Of a stretch of 64,000 bases of DNA, positions 37,095 through 45,335 are shown piece after piece. Under the pieces are notes generated by a model. That model was not told the DNA's origin, did not search any database, and saw only the letters and a list, made by a program, of their open reading frames with translations. How positions within the stretch are numbered: position 1 is the stretch's first letter; each line of letters opens with the position of its first letter. Both the position numbers and the translations under genes were made by a program. Source of the stretch: Paracoccus shandongensis (GTDB lineage: Bacteria > Pseudomonadota > Alphaproteobacteria > Rhodobacterales > Rhodobacteraceae); contig NZ_JAFLRK010000003.1 in NCBI RefSeq assembly GCF_017315735.1, positions 62,001 through 126,000 on the forward strand, in the 5' to 3' direction.

Positions 37095-37186
37095 TCTAGA
37101 CGGGACAGTTTTTCTCCGTTAAAAATACTTGGTTGCGTCTCTTCCATCTCTGCCTGGAACAGCAACCGCCAGGAGCCTTAGAACAC

Positions 37187-37986
37187 CTAACGAAACCGTC
37201 TGATCTGATTGAGGCAGATGAGGGCGCAGCCGAGGGTAATGAATGCCTCGTGGATGTCGGCGCGGCGCTCGTAGCGGATAGACAAGCGGCGGAAGCGATT
37301 GAGCCAAGCCAGCGTTCGCTCAACGACCCAGCGGTGCCGGCCCGGCCTTTCGCTGCTGTCCAGACCACGCTGCGCGATGCGGGGGTGTAATTGAGCGGGC
37401 TCGGTACTGGGTTCGGCAGCTGCGGTTGTCGTAGGCCTTGTCGGCGTGGAGCTTGTCGGGACGCTTGCGCGGGCAGCCGCGGCCGTGGGGCAGGCCCGGC
37501 ACGGCATCAAGGGCGGGCGCCAGCATCAGGCTGTCATGCCGGTTGCCGGGCTCAGCCGCGCCCCGCGCGGGGCGCCCCGTCGGTCGACTACAAGGTGGCG
37601 CTTTGTGCCCGATTTTCCGCGATCCGTCGGATTCGGGCCGATCTCGGCGCCCCCCTTTCCGCTGGTACGGCGGCACTGTCGTGGGAGGCCCGGCTCCAGT
37701 TCAGCTGTCCCGCGTCCCAGAGGCATTCCAGCAGCACGCGGTGGAGCCTGCTCCAAACGCCAGCTGTCTGCCAATTACGAAGTCTGCGCCAGCATGTCAT
37801 GCCAGAGCACCCGAACTCGCGATGCAGCATCTCCCAAGGGGAACCTGAGCGGAGAACGAAGATGATACCAGCCAGAGCCAAGCGATCATCGCACCGCGGG
37901 CGACCACCCTTCGGCTTGGCTGGCTCGACAGGCAGCAGCGGCGCGAGCGCCGCCCACAGATCATCCGATACAAGGGGCTTGCTCAT
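37187..37986 (-). pseudogene. IS5-family (IS427-like) transposase, frameshifted
   Basis: Minus-strand remains of one transposase are spread over three frames. The N-terminal part (37588-37986) reads LVSDDLWAALAPLLP and GGRPRCDDRLALAGIIFVLR. A middle part reads EIGPNPTDRGKSGTKRHLVVD, with the first DDE aspartate. The C-terminal part (37187 on) reads [20 protein letters not shown] with the catalytic glutamate. IS5-group elements sometimes use one frameshift, but at least two shifts are needed here, so it is probably dead. Exact ends were not fixed; imperfect ends may lie near 37173 and 38030. Confidence 0.8.
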
Positions 37987-38048
37987 GTCCCTTCAACGCA
38001 CGAGAGCCGGTTTTGTTAAAGCGTTTCGGTAAAAACGTCAATCGCGAA

Positions 38049-39097
38049 GGGATTCCCACACGGCGCGGTCTGTGCTCCTCTTGTTCGGGGAGGATGGATC
38101 ATGTCAGCACCTTTGCCGAATGCGCTCCGTACGCGGTTTCAGCGGTATATTGAAGAGGGACTGAGCGGCCGTGCTGCAGCCATGCGCTTGAAGGTGTCAG
38201 CTGCAACAGGCGCACGGTGGGCACGGTGGGCACGCCTGATCCGGACACGGGGTCACGCTCATCCCGCGCCTCAGGGGCGCTCTCTTGGGCGAGGCAAGCT
38301 CGCGCCCTATCAGGCGTTTTTCGAGGAACTGGTCACTCAGGATCCTGACATCACGCTCTTCGAACTACGCGACGTCCTAGCGATAGCGGAAGGTGTCGAA
38401 GTTCACCATTCCTCCATTGCCGCGCTGCTGTCCCGGCGCGGCTTCACCTATAAAAAAAATCGCTGGTGCCAGCGAACGGGGCCGCGCAAGGGTAAGGCGG
38501 GCCCGGCACGATTGGTTGACGCGCCGCTTGCCTGCAATGCGGCGTCAGCCGGAACGGCTTGTGTTCCTTGATGAACCGCAGGTCCGCGCAGCGAGACGTC
38601 CATCAAGACCAACTTCACCCGCCTGCGTGGTCGCGCTCCTTGCGGTGAGCGGCTCGCCATGGACGCGCCCTTCGGAGACTGGAACAGCCAGACCTTCATC
38701 GCGGGATTGACCCAGAACGGCCTGATTGCCCCTTGGGTCATCACGGGGGCGATGGACGGGCCTGCCTTCGCCGCCTACGTCGAAAAGGTTCTGGTGCCGG
38801 AACTGTTGCCCGGCACTGTTGTCATCCTGGACAACCTCGCGACGCACAGGAACGTCGAGGCAGCCAAAGCCATCAAGCACAAGCAGGCTGGCTGTTGGTT
38901 TCTCTTCCTGCCGCCATATTCCCCAGACCTAAACCCCATCGAGCAGGCGTTCTCGACGCTCAAAGCGCATCTGCGCAAGGTCGGCGCACGCGCCTTTACC
39001 GAACTGTTCAACGCGCTCCGAGACATCTGCGGAATGTTCACGCCCGCTGAGTGCTGGGACTACTTTCAGGCAGATGGCTATGTCGCAGGTTAATCCC
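38049..39097 (+). mobile_element. IS630-like insertion element remnant
   Basis: The broken transposase below is flanked by GGGATT (38049-38054) and its inverse AATCCC (39092-39097), which may belong to the terminal inverted repeats. The true ends probably extend somewhat beyond these marks. The element lies between the IS5-like remnant and the palindrome/decayed parB region. Confidence 0.5.
38101..39093 (+). pseudogene. IS630-family transposase, frameshifted
   Basis: The N-terminal half (38101-38520) has helix-turn-helix sequence EEGLSGRAAAMRLKVSAATG and VHHSSIAALLSRRGFTYKKN. The reading then moves to another frame for RHDWLTRRLPAM and VFLDEP (first DDE aspartate). It moves again for KTNFTRLRGRAPCGERL and ILDNLATHRN to PPYSPDLNPIEQAFSTLKAHLRK, which holds the second aspartate and the glutamate. 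Two frameshifts are needed to restore the protein, so the gene is inactive unless sequencing errors are involved. Confidence 0.82.
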
Positions 39098-39195
39098 GAA
39101 CGGCTTTAGATGCTCTTAGGTCGCTATGTAGCGCAACAGTCGAGCAGGCTAGTTTCAGTAGTGGAATTGAGACCTTTGTTGTGAATGTCATCGGA

Positions 39196-39217
39196 CACTG
39201 TGACCGCGGTCACAGTG
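39196..39217. repeat. 22-bp perfect palindrome, candidate centromere (parS) site
   Basis: CACTGTGACCG is followed directly by its exact reverse complement. It lies upstream of the decayed parB and 2.1 kb from the related palindrome behind repC. Confidence 0.7.
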
Positions 39218-39320
39218 ACTTGCAGGCGGGGCTGCTATTGAAGCCCAAATTTTCATTTGGTGCGGGCAAGCCACCGAAAGCTTGCCAACTTAAAACCTCC
39301 GCACCAGGACAGACGAGATC

Positions 39321-40110
39321 ATGCCACTGTGCCCGCGGGCACAGTGCTGCGACCGCGCGACCGCAGCGGGATTCAAACTGGCCGAACTGGTGCAGTCGAT
39401 CCGCGATATCGGCCTGTCGAACCCGATCCGGGTGGAGCCGGGCAGGGAAGGCCGCTACGAACTGATCCAGGGCTGGCGCCGCCTGACTGCCTATCGCAAG
39501 CTTCTGAAGAACACGGCGATGCGGAAAGCTGGGACAGCATTCACGCGGGCATCGCCGCGCGGGGCAATGCGCTGGAACAGTTCTATCGCCGCACGGTCAA
39601 TAACAACATGGTCTGCAAAGACATCTCGTTTACAGAAATGGCGCATCTGGCGCTGCATTTTTCGATGGACCTGCATACCGCCGAATACGATCCCGACAGC
39701 GTCATGGCGATCCTGTTCAAGTTCTAAGGCTATCAGAAGCGCAGCTATATTCGCAACTTCATCCGCTTGGTCTAGGCTCTCGGCGAGGTACTGAAGTATC
39801 CCATAAATCCCCTGCGGCCCACGTCTGGCCAATGCCATCATGGTCGAACTGAAGGACTGGGACACACGGTCGAGGACGAGTTGTACGTGCTGCGCCGCTT
39901 TGCGGGGCAGGGGAGTGACGCGCCCGAGAACACGCCCGGCCCTAGCCGGCGGCCGCGCCAGGCCGAACTTCCGGATCCCGCGTCTCCAGGACGGCGCAAA
40001 ATGCACTGCCGCCAAAGGCCGCTTGGAAATCCGCCTGCCGCGACCTTTCAGCCATCGACCGCTGCAAGCTAGAAGCCACCGTGGCCGCGCTTCTGGACCA
40101 GATCGGCTAC
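39321..40110 (+). pseudogene. decayed parB/repB-like partition gene
   Basis: Pieces of one ParB protein are still readable in order. FKLAELVQSIRDIGLSNPIR and LIQGWRRLTAYRKLL (39368-39515) come from the ParB domain. A shifted frame gives ESWDSIHAGIAARGNALEQF and VCKDISFTEMAHLALHF (39520-39727). After in-frame stops at 39725 and 39773 come GYQKRSYIRNFIRLV and ALGEVLKYPINPLRP, then ELYVLRRFAGQG and KCTAAKGRLEIRLPRPFS near the end. At least two frameshifts and two stops make it non-functional. It implies a second partition system once sat here; its parA is gone. Confidence 0.75.
39325..39346. repeat. 22-bp perfect palindrome, candidate centromere (parS) site
   Basis: CACTGTGCCCG is followed directly by its exact reverse complement. 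It differs from the site at 39196 by one symmetric base pair change and overlaps the 5' end of the decayed parB frame. Confidence 0.7.
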
Positions 40111-40988
40111 GGCAGGGGCCCTTGCCCCTCAGTCGTGCCGTCAACCATCCCCATCCTTTCGGCCCTTTGAAACAGCATCCTGACGGTGGAGGGATACCAT
40201 TTGCTGTTGCCGCGAGGGGTGGGTTCGCGCATGGCTTCTAGCCGGTCGGCGATGCCTTTCAGGGTTAGGTGAGGATCGGCATGGCGCATTCCCGCGACGA
40301 TGGCCATCAAGCAATCGCCTGGATCGCGGCGCGGCGCGCGTTCCAGCACCGAGGGCGGCAGCAGCCCGTCGCAGACATAGCGTTTGGCGGCGCGCTTCAA
40401 TCGCTCGACCAACCACGGCTGGCTGCCTAGATTGCCCCGCGCATTCAGTAGCCGCGCCAGATCCTCCCAGGCCATGTCGGGACGGTAGCGGCGCACCAGG
40501 GGAAGCCGGGTCCAGGCCGTGGCCTCGAGCTTGCGGATCGCGTCGCGATCGCCCGCCCGCAGCGCCGGGTTGCCGCCGATCCGGCCCTGCGCGCGGGCCG
40601 AACGCAGCCCCGCCTTGGTGCGCTCGCGGATCAGCGCGCGCTCCAGTTCCGCCACCGCGCCCATCACCTGCAACGAGAACGTCCCCTGCGGCGTGGTGGT
40701 GTCGATGGGATCGCCCAGCGATCGGAAATGCGCCCCCCGCACCTTCAGCCGCTCGATTACCTCAAGAAGATGCGACAGCAAGCGGGCCAGCCGGTCCAGG
40801 CGCACCACGACAAGCGTATCTCCAAGCCTGATGGCCCCCAGCAGCCGCCCAAGCGCCAGGCGCGCGCGGTCGGCGCCCGAGGCATGTTCCTGGTGGATCA
40901 TGGTGCAATCGGCTGCACGCAGGTCATCGCGTTGCAGGTCAAGCGTTTGTTCGCCCGTCGAAACGCGGGTATAGCCGATCAGCGCCAT
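40107..40988 (-). CDS. serine recombinase (resolvase/invertase family)
   Basis: 293-residue small serine recombinase. The catalytic N terminus reads MALIGYTRVSTGEQTLDLQ, with the nucleophilic serine in RVSTGEQ. VVRLDRLARLLSHLLEVIE and ELERALIRERTKAGL complete the domain, through about residue 135. The C-terminal half is longer than in Tn3 resolvases and has two helix-turn-helix-like parts (MAWEDLARLLNARG; LTLKGIADRLEAM). No transposase partner is intact nearby, so it may act in plasmid multimer resolution. The gene is undamaged although its neighbours are wrecked, and its 3' end meets the decayed parB. Confidence 0.87.
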   Translation of the reverse strand: MALIGYTRVSTGEQTLDLQRDDLRAADCTMIHQEHASGADRARLALGRLLGAIRLGDTLVVVRLDRLARLLSHLLEVIERLKVRGAHFRSLGDPIDTTTPQGTFSLQVMGAVAELERALIRERTKAGLRSARAQGRIGGNPALRAGDRDAIRKLEATAWTRLPLVRRYRPDMAWEDLARLLNARGNLGSQPWLVERLKRAAKRYVCDGLLPPSVLERAPRRDPGDCLMAIVAGMRHADPHLTLKGIADRLEAMREPTPRGNSKWYPSTVRMLFQRAERMGMVDGTTEGQGPLP

Positions 40989-41424
40989 GAACGGGGCCGT
41001 TGTCTAAGTAAGTTCAGGGGTGTTTTACAATTACTGAAGGCATAAGGAAACGGCCGTTTGAAGATCATTTTCGGTTCAGGTCTGTTCCGGGTCAGGCGGG
41101 TGAACAGCCAAGCATTTGCCTGCGCCGGTGCTGCTGGCGGGCTTCTCGGCGTCTGCGGTCTCGCATGGTGGCTGCATTAGGCTGGATGCTCTGTGCTGTT
41201 CAAAAAAAGTGCCTGTCCGGCTTTGCTGGTAAACCGCAACTTGCATGAAAATAGCGGATGTGAAGCTGGAAACCACTTCTTTCCTGATCGAAAAACGGGC
41301 AGCCCCATGAAGCGGATTTCCGGCACAAGCGATCCGTCGTGACAACCAAGACCGTGGCGCAGCCGGATGCGGCAGGTCTTTCCATCCCCGGCCTGTCCCG
41401 CAGCGCCTCGAGCGGAACCCGCGC
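40989..41424. other. intergenic stretch without recognised genes
   Basis: 436 bp between the recombinase start and the end of the quinoprotein operon. The part next to the recombinase (around 41000-41070) is AT-richer and could hold its promoter and recombination site, but no paired repeats were found. Open frames here show no family motif. Confidence 0.45.
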
Positions 41425-41805
41425 TCAAGGCGCCGACAGCTCGATCCGCCAGCCGCCCGAGGCGTTGACCTGTACGCGATAGGTGCCGGGGGTTTCGATC
41501 AGGAAATGCCCCATGCCTGCGCCGCCGTGGTGCAGGTTCTGGACCACCGCGCCGGTGGCGTCGTCCAGCAGATAGGCCACCAGGATCGCGTCGTCGCTTT
41601 GAAAGCCCAGCATCTGCGGCCGGGTCACGGTGAACGGTCCCGCCATGCCGCTGCCCTTGCCACTGAAAGCCGCCATGCCCGGCACCGGCAGCGCGTCGTA
41701 GCAGGCCAGCCGCGCCCCGTCGTCGGACAGGGCGCGGCAGGCGGCAAGGTCGGCATGGGCGGGCACGGCCAGCAGCCCCGCCAGGATCACCAATCGACGG
41801 GGCAC
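41425..41805 (-). CDS. small exported protein of the quinoprotein operon
   Basis: Not assigned to a known family. About 126 residues with a signal peptide (MPRRLVILAGLLAVPAHA). The mature start DLAACRALSDDGARLACYDALPV carries the CRxxxDxxxRLACYD pattern seen in several periplasmic proteins of unknown role. The rest is rich in beta-strand-like segments ending YRVQVNASGGWRIEL. The GTG at 41805 overlaps the end of the pentapeptide gene by 19 bp in another frame, so the two are coupled. It is the last gene of the operon. Confidence 0.7.
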   Translation of the reverse strand: MPRRLVILAGLLAVPAHADLAACRALSDDGARLACYDALPVPGMAAFSGKGSGMAGPFTVTRPQMLGFQSDDAILVAYLLDDATGAVVQNLHHGGAGMGHFLIETPGTYRVQVNASGGWRIELSAP

Positions 41806-42419
41806 CCGGTGCAGTTCTCCATGTGCACGCCTTCCCAGATGGTGAAGCGGTTGGTGTTGTCGCCCAGCGTCGCATTGGCCAGGTCGGCGTTGTAGAATTT
41901 CGCCTCGGACAGGTTGGCGGCGACAAGGGTCGTGCCGACCAGGCGGGCCTTGTTGGCCCAGACGGCTTCCATCGACACGGCGGTCAGGTTCGATCCGCTG
42001 AAGTCGATCCCGGCCATGCGGGAATAATCCAGATCCGCCCCCGTCAGGTCGGCGTCGCGCACGGTGGCGCCCTGCAGATAGCTTTCCGACAGATCCGCCC
42101 CCCGCAGGTCCGCGCCGGTCAGCGTGGCCCCCTTCAGAAGCGCGCCATGCAGGTTCGCGCGCACCAGCCGCGCCCCGGTCAGGTCGGCGCCGTTCAGGTT
42201 CATGCCCGACAGATCCTGGTGGCTCAGATCGACACCCGGGCAGGACGCGCCGGGTTTCAGTTCGCAGCCGTTGACGGTCTGCGGGCCGTCCGGGCGGTCG
42301 TCGGTGTCGGTGATGACCGGATAGCTGGCATTGGGCGCCAAGGCCTGCGTGTCTGCCATGGCGGCATGAACGGGCGATGCGGCCAGCAGCAGGGCCAGGG
42401 CGATGGAATGGCGATACAT
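41787..42419 (-). CDS. exported pentapeptide-repeat protein
   Basis: 210 residues with a signal peptide (about 1-22). A short region with two cysteines (NGCELKPGASCPG) is followed by about 20 tandem A(D/N)LxX repeats from residue about 63 to 190 (for example ADLTGARLVRANLHGALLKG). These should form a right-handed quadrilateral beta helix. The end HMENCTGCPVDW has a CxxC pair. It lies 51 bp behind the PQQ dehydrogenase gene and is probably periplasmic. Its role is unknown; docking or assembly of the dehydrogenase is only an inference. Confidence 0.85.
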   Translation of the reverse strand: MYRHSIALALLLAASPVHAAMADTQALAPNASYPVITDTDDRPDGPQTVNGCELKPGASCPGVDLSHQDLSGMNLNGADLTGARLVRANLHGALLKGATLTGADLRGADLSESYLQGATVRDADLTGADLDYSRMAGIDFSGSNLTAVSMEAVWANKARLVGTTLVAANLSEAKFYNADLANATLGDNTNRFTIWEGVHMENCTGCPVDW

Positions 42420-42470
42420 GGTTTCCCCCGTGGAAAAAGGGGCGGGGGCGCGATGCCCCCGCCGCCGCCG

Positions 42471-44339
42471 TCAGTTGGCCGAGGCCAGCAGTTCGTTGGG
42501 GATCTCGAAGACCCAGAACGACCCGCCCTGGCTGACTTGGGTGGTCAGCTGCGCCATGTCGCCGCCCCACAGCGGAACCGCCCCGCCATAGCCTGAGGCG
42601 ATGCCCAGGTATTGCTTGCCGTCCATTTCCCAGGTGATCGGGCTGCTGACGATCCCCGAGCCGGTCTGGAACTTCCACAGCTCCTCGCCCGTCTGGGCGT
42701 TGAAGGCCTTGACGTAGCCGTCCGAGGTGCCGGTGAAGACCAGGTTCCCGGCCGTGGCCAGGGTGCCTGCCCACAGCGGGAATTCCTCCTTGTGTTCCCA
42801 GACCTTCTCGCCCGTGGCGGGGTTGAAGGCGCGCAGGGTGCCGATGTGGTCGTCATACATCCGCTTGATGCGGAAGCCCTGGCCCAGATAGGCCGCGCCC
42901 GCCTGGTAGGTCACGTTTTCCGTCCAGTAATCCTCGGTCCAGTTGTTGGCGGGGATGTAGAACAGGCCGGTGTCCTGCGAATAGGCCATCGGGTTCCAGT
43001 TCTTGCCGCCCAGGAAGGGGGGCGAGACCTGGATGGTGGCGCCCTTCGTCTCGCCTTCTTCGGGCAGGGGGGGACGCTGGCCCTCGACCTCGATGGGGCG
43101 GCCGGTTTCCAGGTCGATGCCCTTGGCCCAGGTGATGTTGTCCACGAAGGGGAAGGCGTTCAGAAGCGCGGTGGGCTTGTTGATCCCGGTTCCGCGCTCG
43201 GCCAGCTTGTCGGTGTCGGTCACATAGAAGAAGCCGTTGCGGTCGGCATGCGCGCCCGCGCGGTGCTTGTTGCCGTCCTTGTCGGTGTAATCGAACAGGA
43301 TGATCTCGTTGTTGCCGGAAAAGTCCCAGGCGTCGTTGGGGGTGTGCTGGTAAAAGCCCACGACCTCGCCGTTGGTCGGGTTCACATAGGCCTGACCCGA
43401 GGTATAAAGGCTGTCGTAATCCTTGAAGTTGCCGTCCTGCGACCGGGCCCAGGTGTTCCAGGGCGCGGGGTTGCCGGTGCCCACGACAATGGTGTTGGTG
43501 GCCACGTCAAAGGCCGCCGACTGCCAGGGCGCGCCGCCGCCGTGGTTCCAGGCCTCGACCTTGGAGCCATCGGGATTGACCGGCCAGCTTGGCGCCGAAG
43601 GATCGCCCGTGGGCGTGCTTTCCGCGCCCGCCAGCGTGCCCTTGTGCCCTTCGACAAAGGGGCGCATCCACAATTCCTCGCCCGTGTCGGGGTCGCGGGC
43701 GTAAAGGCGGCCGATGACGCCGAATTCGTCGCCCGAGGAACCGTGGATCAGCATGACCTTGCCGGTTTCCTGGTCCTTGATGATGGTGGGCGCGCCGGTC
43801 ATCGTGTAGCCGACCTTGTGATCGGCGAATTTCTCGCGCCATTCGACCTTGCCGGTGTCCTTGTTCAGGGCATAGACGCTGGCGTCCAGCGCGCCGAAGA
43901 ACACCTTGTCGCCATAGATCGCGGCGCCCCGGTTCACCACGTCGCAGCAGGGGCGGATGTCGTCGGGCAGGCGGGCCTCGAACTTCCATTTCCGCTCGCC
44001 CGTCTTGGCGTCAAGCGCCCACATCCGGGAATAGCTGCCAGTGATATAGACCGTGCCGTCATGGACGATGGCCTGGGTTTCCTGGCCGCGCTGCTTTTCG
44101 TCGCCGAAGGAAAAGGCCCAGGCCGGGCGCAGGTGCCTGACGGTGTCCGCGTTGATCTGGTTCAGCGACGAATACCGCTGGGCGTTGTTGCCCATGCCGT
44201 ACATCAGCACGTCACTGGTCGTCTCGTGGTCGTTCAGGATGTCCTCCCAGGTGACATCCTTGGCGAGGGCGGCAGACAGGCTGCCCGCGACCAGCAGCGC
44301 AAGGGCGCTGACGGACGGGATGGTGAAAGACTTGCGCAT
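42471..44339 (-). CDS. PQQ-dependent alcohol dehydrogenase, calcium type (ExaA-like)
   Basis: 622-residue periplasmic quinoprotein with a signal peptide (1-26) and eight-bladed propeller tryptophan-docking repeats. Cys131-Cys132 (RPCCDVVNRG) form the vicinal disulfide over PQQ. The catalytic base is Asp339 in NDAWDFSGNNE. The residue two positions later is Ser341, not the aspartate that marks lanthanide-dependent XoxF/PedH enzymes, so calcium is the expected metal. This pattern matches ethanol-oxidising ExaA more than methanol-oxidising MxaF. No PQQ biosynthesis gene lies in the window. Electrons should pass to the PedF-like cytochrome of the same operon. Confidence 0.92.
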   Translation of the reverse strand: MRKSFTIPSVSALALLVAGSLSAALAKDVTWEDILNDHETTSDVLMYGMGNNAQRYSSLNQINADTVRHLRPAWAFSFGDEKQRGQETQAIVHDGTVYITGSYSRMWALDAKTGERKWKFEARLPDDIRPCCDVVNRGAAIYGDKVFFGALDASVYALNKDTGKVEWREKFADHKVGYTMTGAPTIIKDQETGKVMLIHGSSGDEFGVIGRLYARDPDTGEELWMRPFVEGHKGTLAGAESTPTGDPSAPSWPVNPDGSKVEAWNHGGGAPWQSAAFDVATNTIVVGTGNPAPWNTWARSQDGNFKDYDSLYTSGQAYVNPTNGEVVGFYQHTPNDAWDFSGNNEIILFDYTDKDGNKHRAGAHADRNGFFYVTDTDKLAERGTGINKPTALLNAFPFVDNITWAKGIDLETGRPIEVEGQRPPLPEEGETKGATIQVSPPFLGGKNWNPMAYSQDTGLFYIPANNWTEDYWTENVTYQAGAAYLGQGFRIKRMYDDHIGTLRAFNPATGEKVWEHKEEFPLWAGTLATAGNLVFTGTSDGYVKAFNAQTGEELWKFQTGSGIVSSPITWEMDGKQYLGIASGYGGAVPLWGGDMAQLTTQVSQGGSFWVFEIPNELLASAN

Positions 44340-44375
44340 TCTCTCCTCCTTGATGGCAATCTTTGGTTCTTGGCT

Positions 44376-45335
44376 TTAGTTCTTGGTCGTCTGTAAGGTG
44401 CTGCCGCCGATGACGGGCAGGGCGCTGATTTCAAAGGCGCGCCACTGCTGGACGGTGGCGCGGCGGTATTCGGCGGGGTTGGCGGCCATGTCGGCAAAGG
44501 CGGGCATGGGACCGGCGGCCAGGGCTTCCACGGGGGTCAGGCCCTGATGGGTGGCGGCCTCCATGCGGGCGGCGAAGGCGTCCAGATAGGCCAGCGTCTG
44601 CGCCACCGCCCGGCTGTCACGGTGAAAGGGGCCGTGGCCGGGGACCGTGCCGGTCACGGGCATTGCCCCAAGCCTGGACAGGGCCGCTCGCCAGGCCGCG
44701 ATGTCGGCATCGGGAAAGCTGGGCGCGCGGTCCAGGAACAGCAGGTCGCCCGCGACCAGCGTGCCGGTCTGCCCGTCGATCAGCGCCAGGTCGGCGGCGG
44801 TGTGCCCCGACAGCGCCATCACCGTCAGGCCGCGCCCGCCGATGGTCAGCTCGCCCCCCGCCGTCACCGTCGCAGGCAGGGGCGCGGTGCCCTGCATCCA
44901 CGACCCGAGGATCCGGTAAAGCCCGTCCGACAGCGCCTGCGCGCCGGCCTTCTGCGCGGCGATGGTGCCGGGCAGGGCATGGATCGGGCGGTCGGCAAAG
45001 GCCCCGTTGCCGAACCAGTGGTCGGGGTGGTGATGGGTGTTCAGCGCCGCCGCCACCCCGCCCAGCCGGTCGTCGGCAAATTCCCGCAGCGCTGCGCCGT
45101 GGCGCAGGGTGCCGCCGGTATCGACCACCACCGCGCCCGCATCCGTTTCCAGCATCACGACGTTGCAGATCGCCCCGCCATTGGTCCGCGCGATGCTGTC
45201 CTGCGCCCCTTCGATCAGCCAGACCCCATCCGCGACCTGCCGGGGGTCCAGCCGGTATTCCGGCGCGGCCATGGCGGGGACCGGCAGCAGCGCGGCGGCG
45301 GCGCCCAGCAGGGTCTGGCGGCGGGTGATCCTCAT
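44376..45335 (-). CDS. quinoprotein relay system metallohydrolase (MBL fold)
   Basis: 319-residue MBL-fold protein with a twin-arginine-like leader (MRITRRQTLLGAAAALLPV). The metal motif NTHHHPDHWFG and the later ALSGHTAADLALID and PGHGP ligands are present. Proteins of this group occur beside PQQ dehydrogenases together with a SoxYZ-like carrier and are thought to work in a relay with it; the substrate is unknown. The start overlaps the carrier gene's stop (ATGA), and the dehydrogenase gene follows after 36 bp. Confidence 0.85.
   Translation of the reverse strand: MRITRRQTLLGAAAALLPVPAMAAPEYRLDPRQVADGVWLIEGAQDSIARTNGGAICNVVMLETDAGAVVVDTGGTLRHGAALREFADDRLGGVAAALNTHHHPDHWFGNGAFADRPIHALPGTIAAQKAGAQALSDGLYRILGSWMQGTAPLPATVTAGGELTIGGRGLTVMALSGHTAADLALIDGQTGTLVAGDLLFLDRAPSFPDADIAAWRAALSRLGAMPVTGTVPGHGPFHRDSRAVAQTLAYLDAFAARMEAATHQGLTPVEALAAGPMPAFADMAANPAEYRRATVQQWRAFEISALPVIGGSTLQTTKN

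Noticed and set aside
40992..41030. Sequence starting GGGGCC beside the recombinase, similar in outline to a Tn3-family terminal repeat
   Set aside because: Only the leading Gs and a TAAG match, no partner repeat or transposase was found, and it overlaps the recombinase start.
42471..44339. Lanthanide-dependent XoxF identity for the PQQ dehydrogenase
   Set aside because: The marker aspartate two residues after the catalytic aspartate is serine here, which fits the calcium type.
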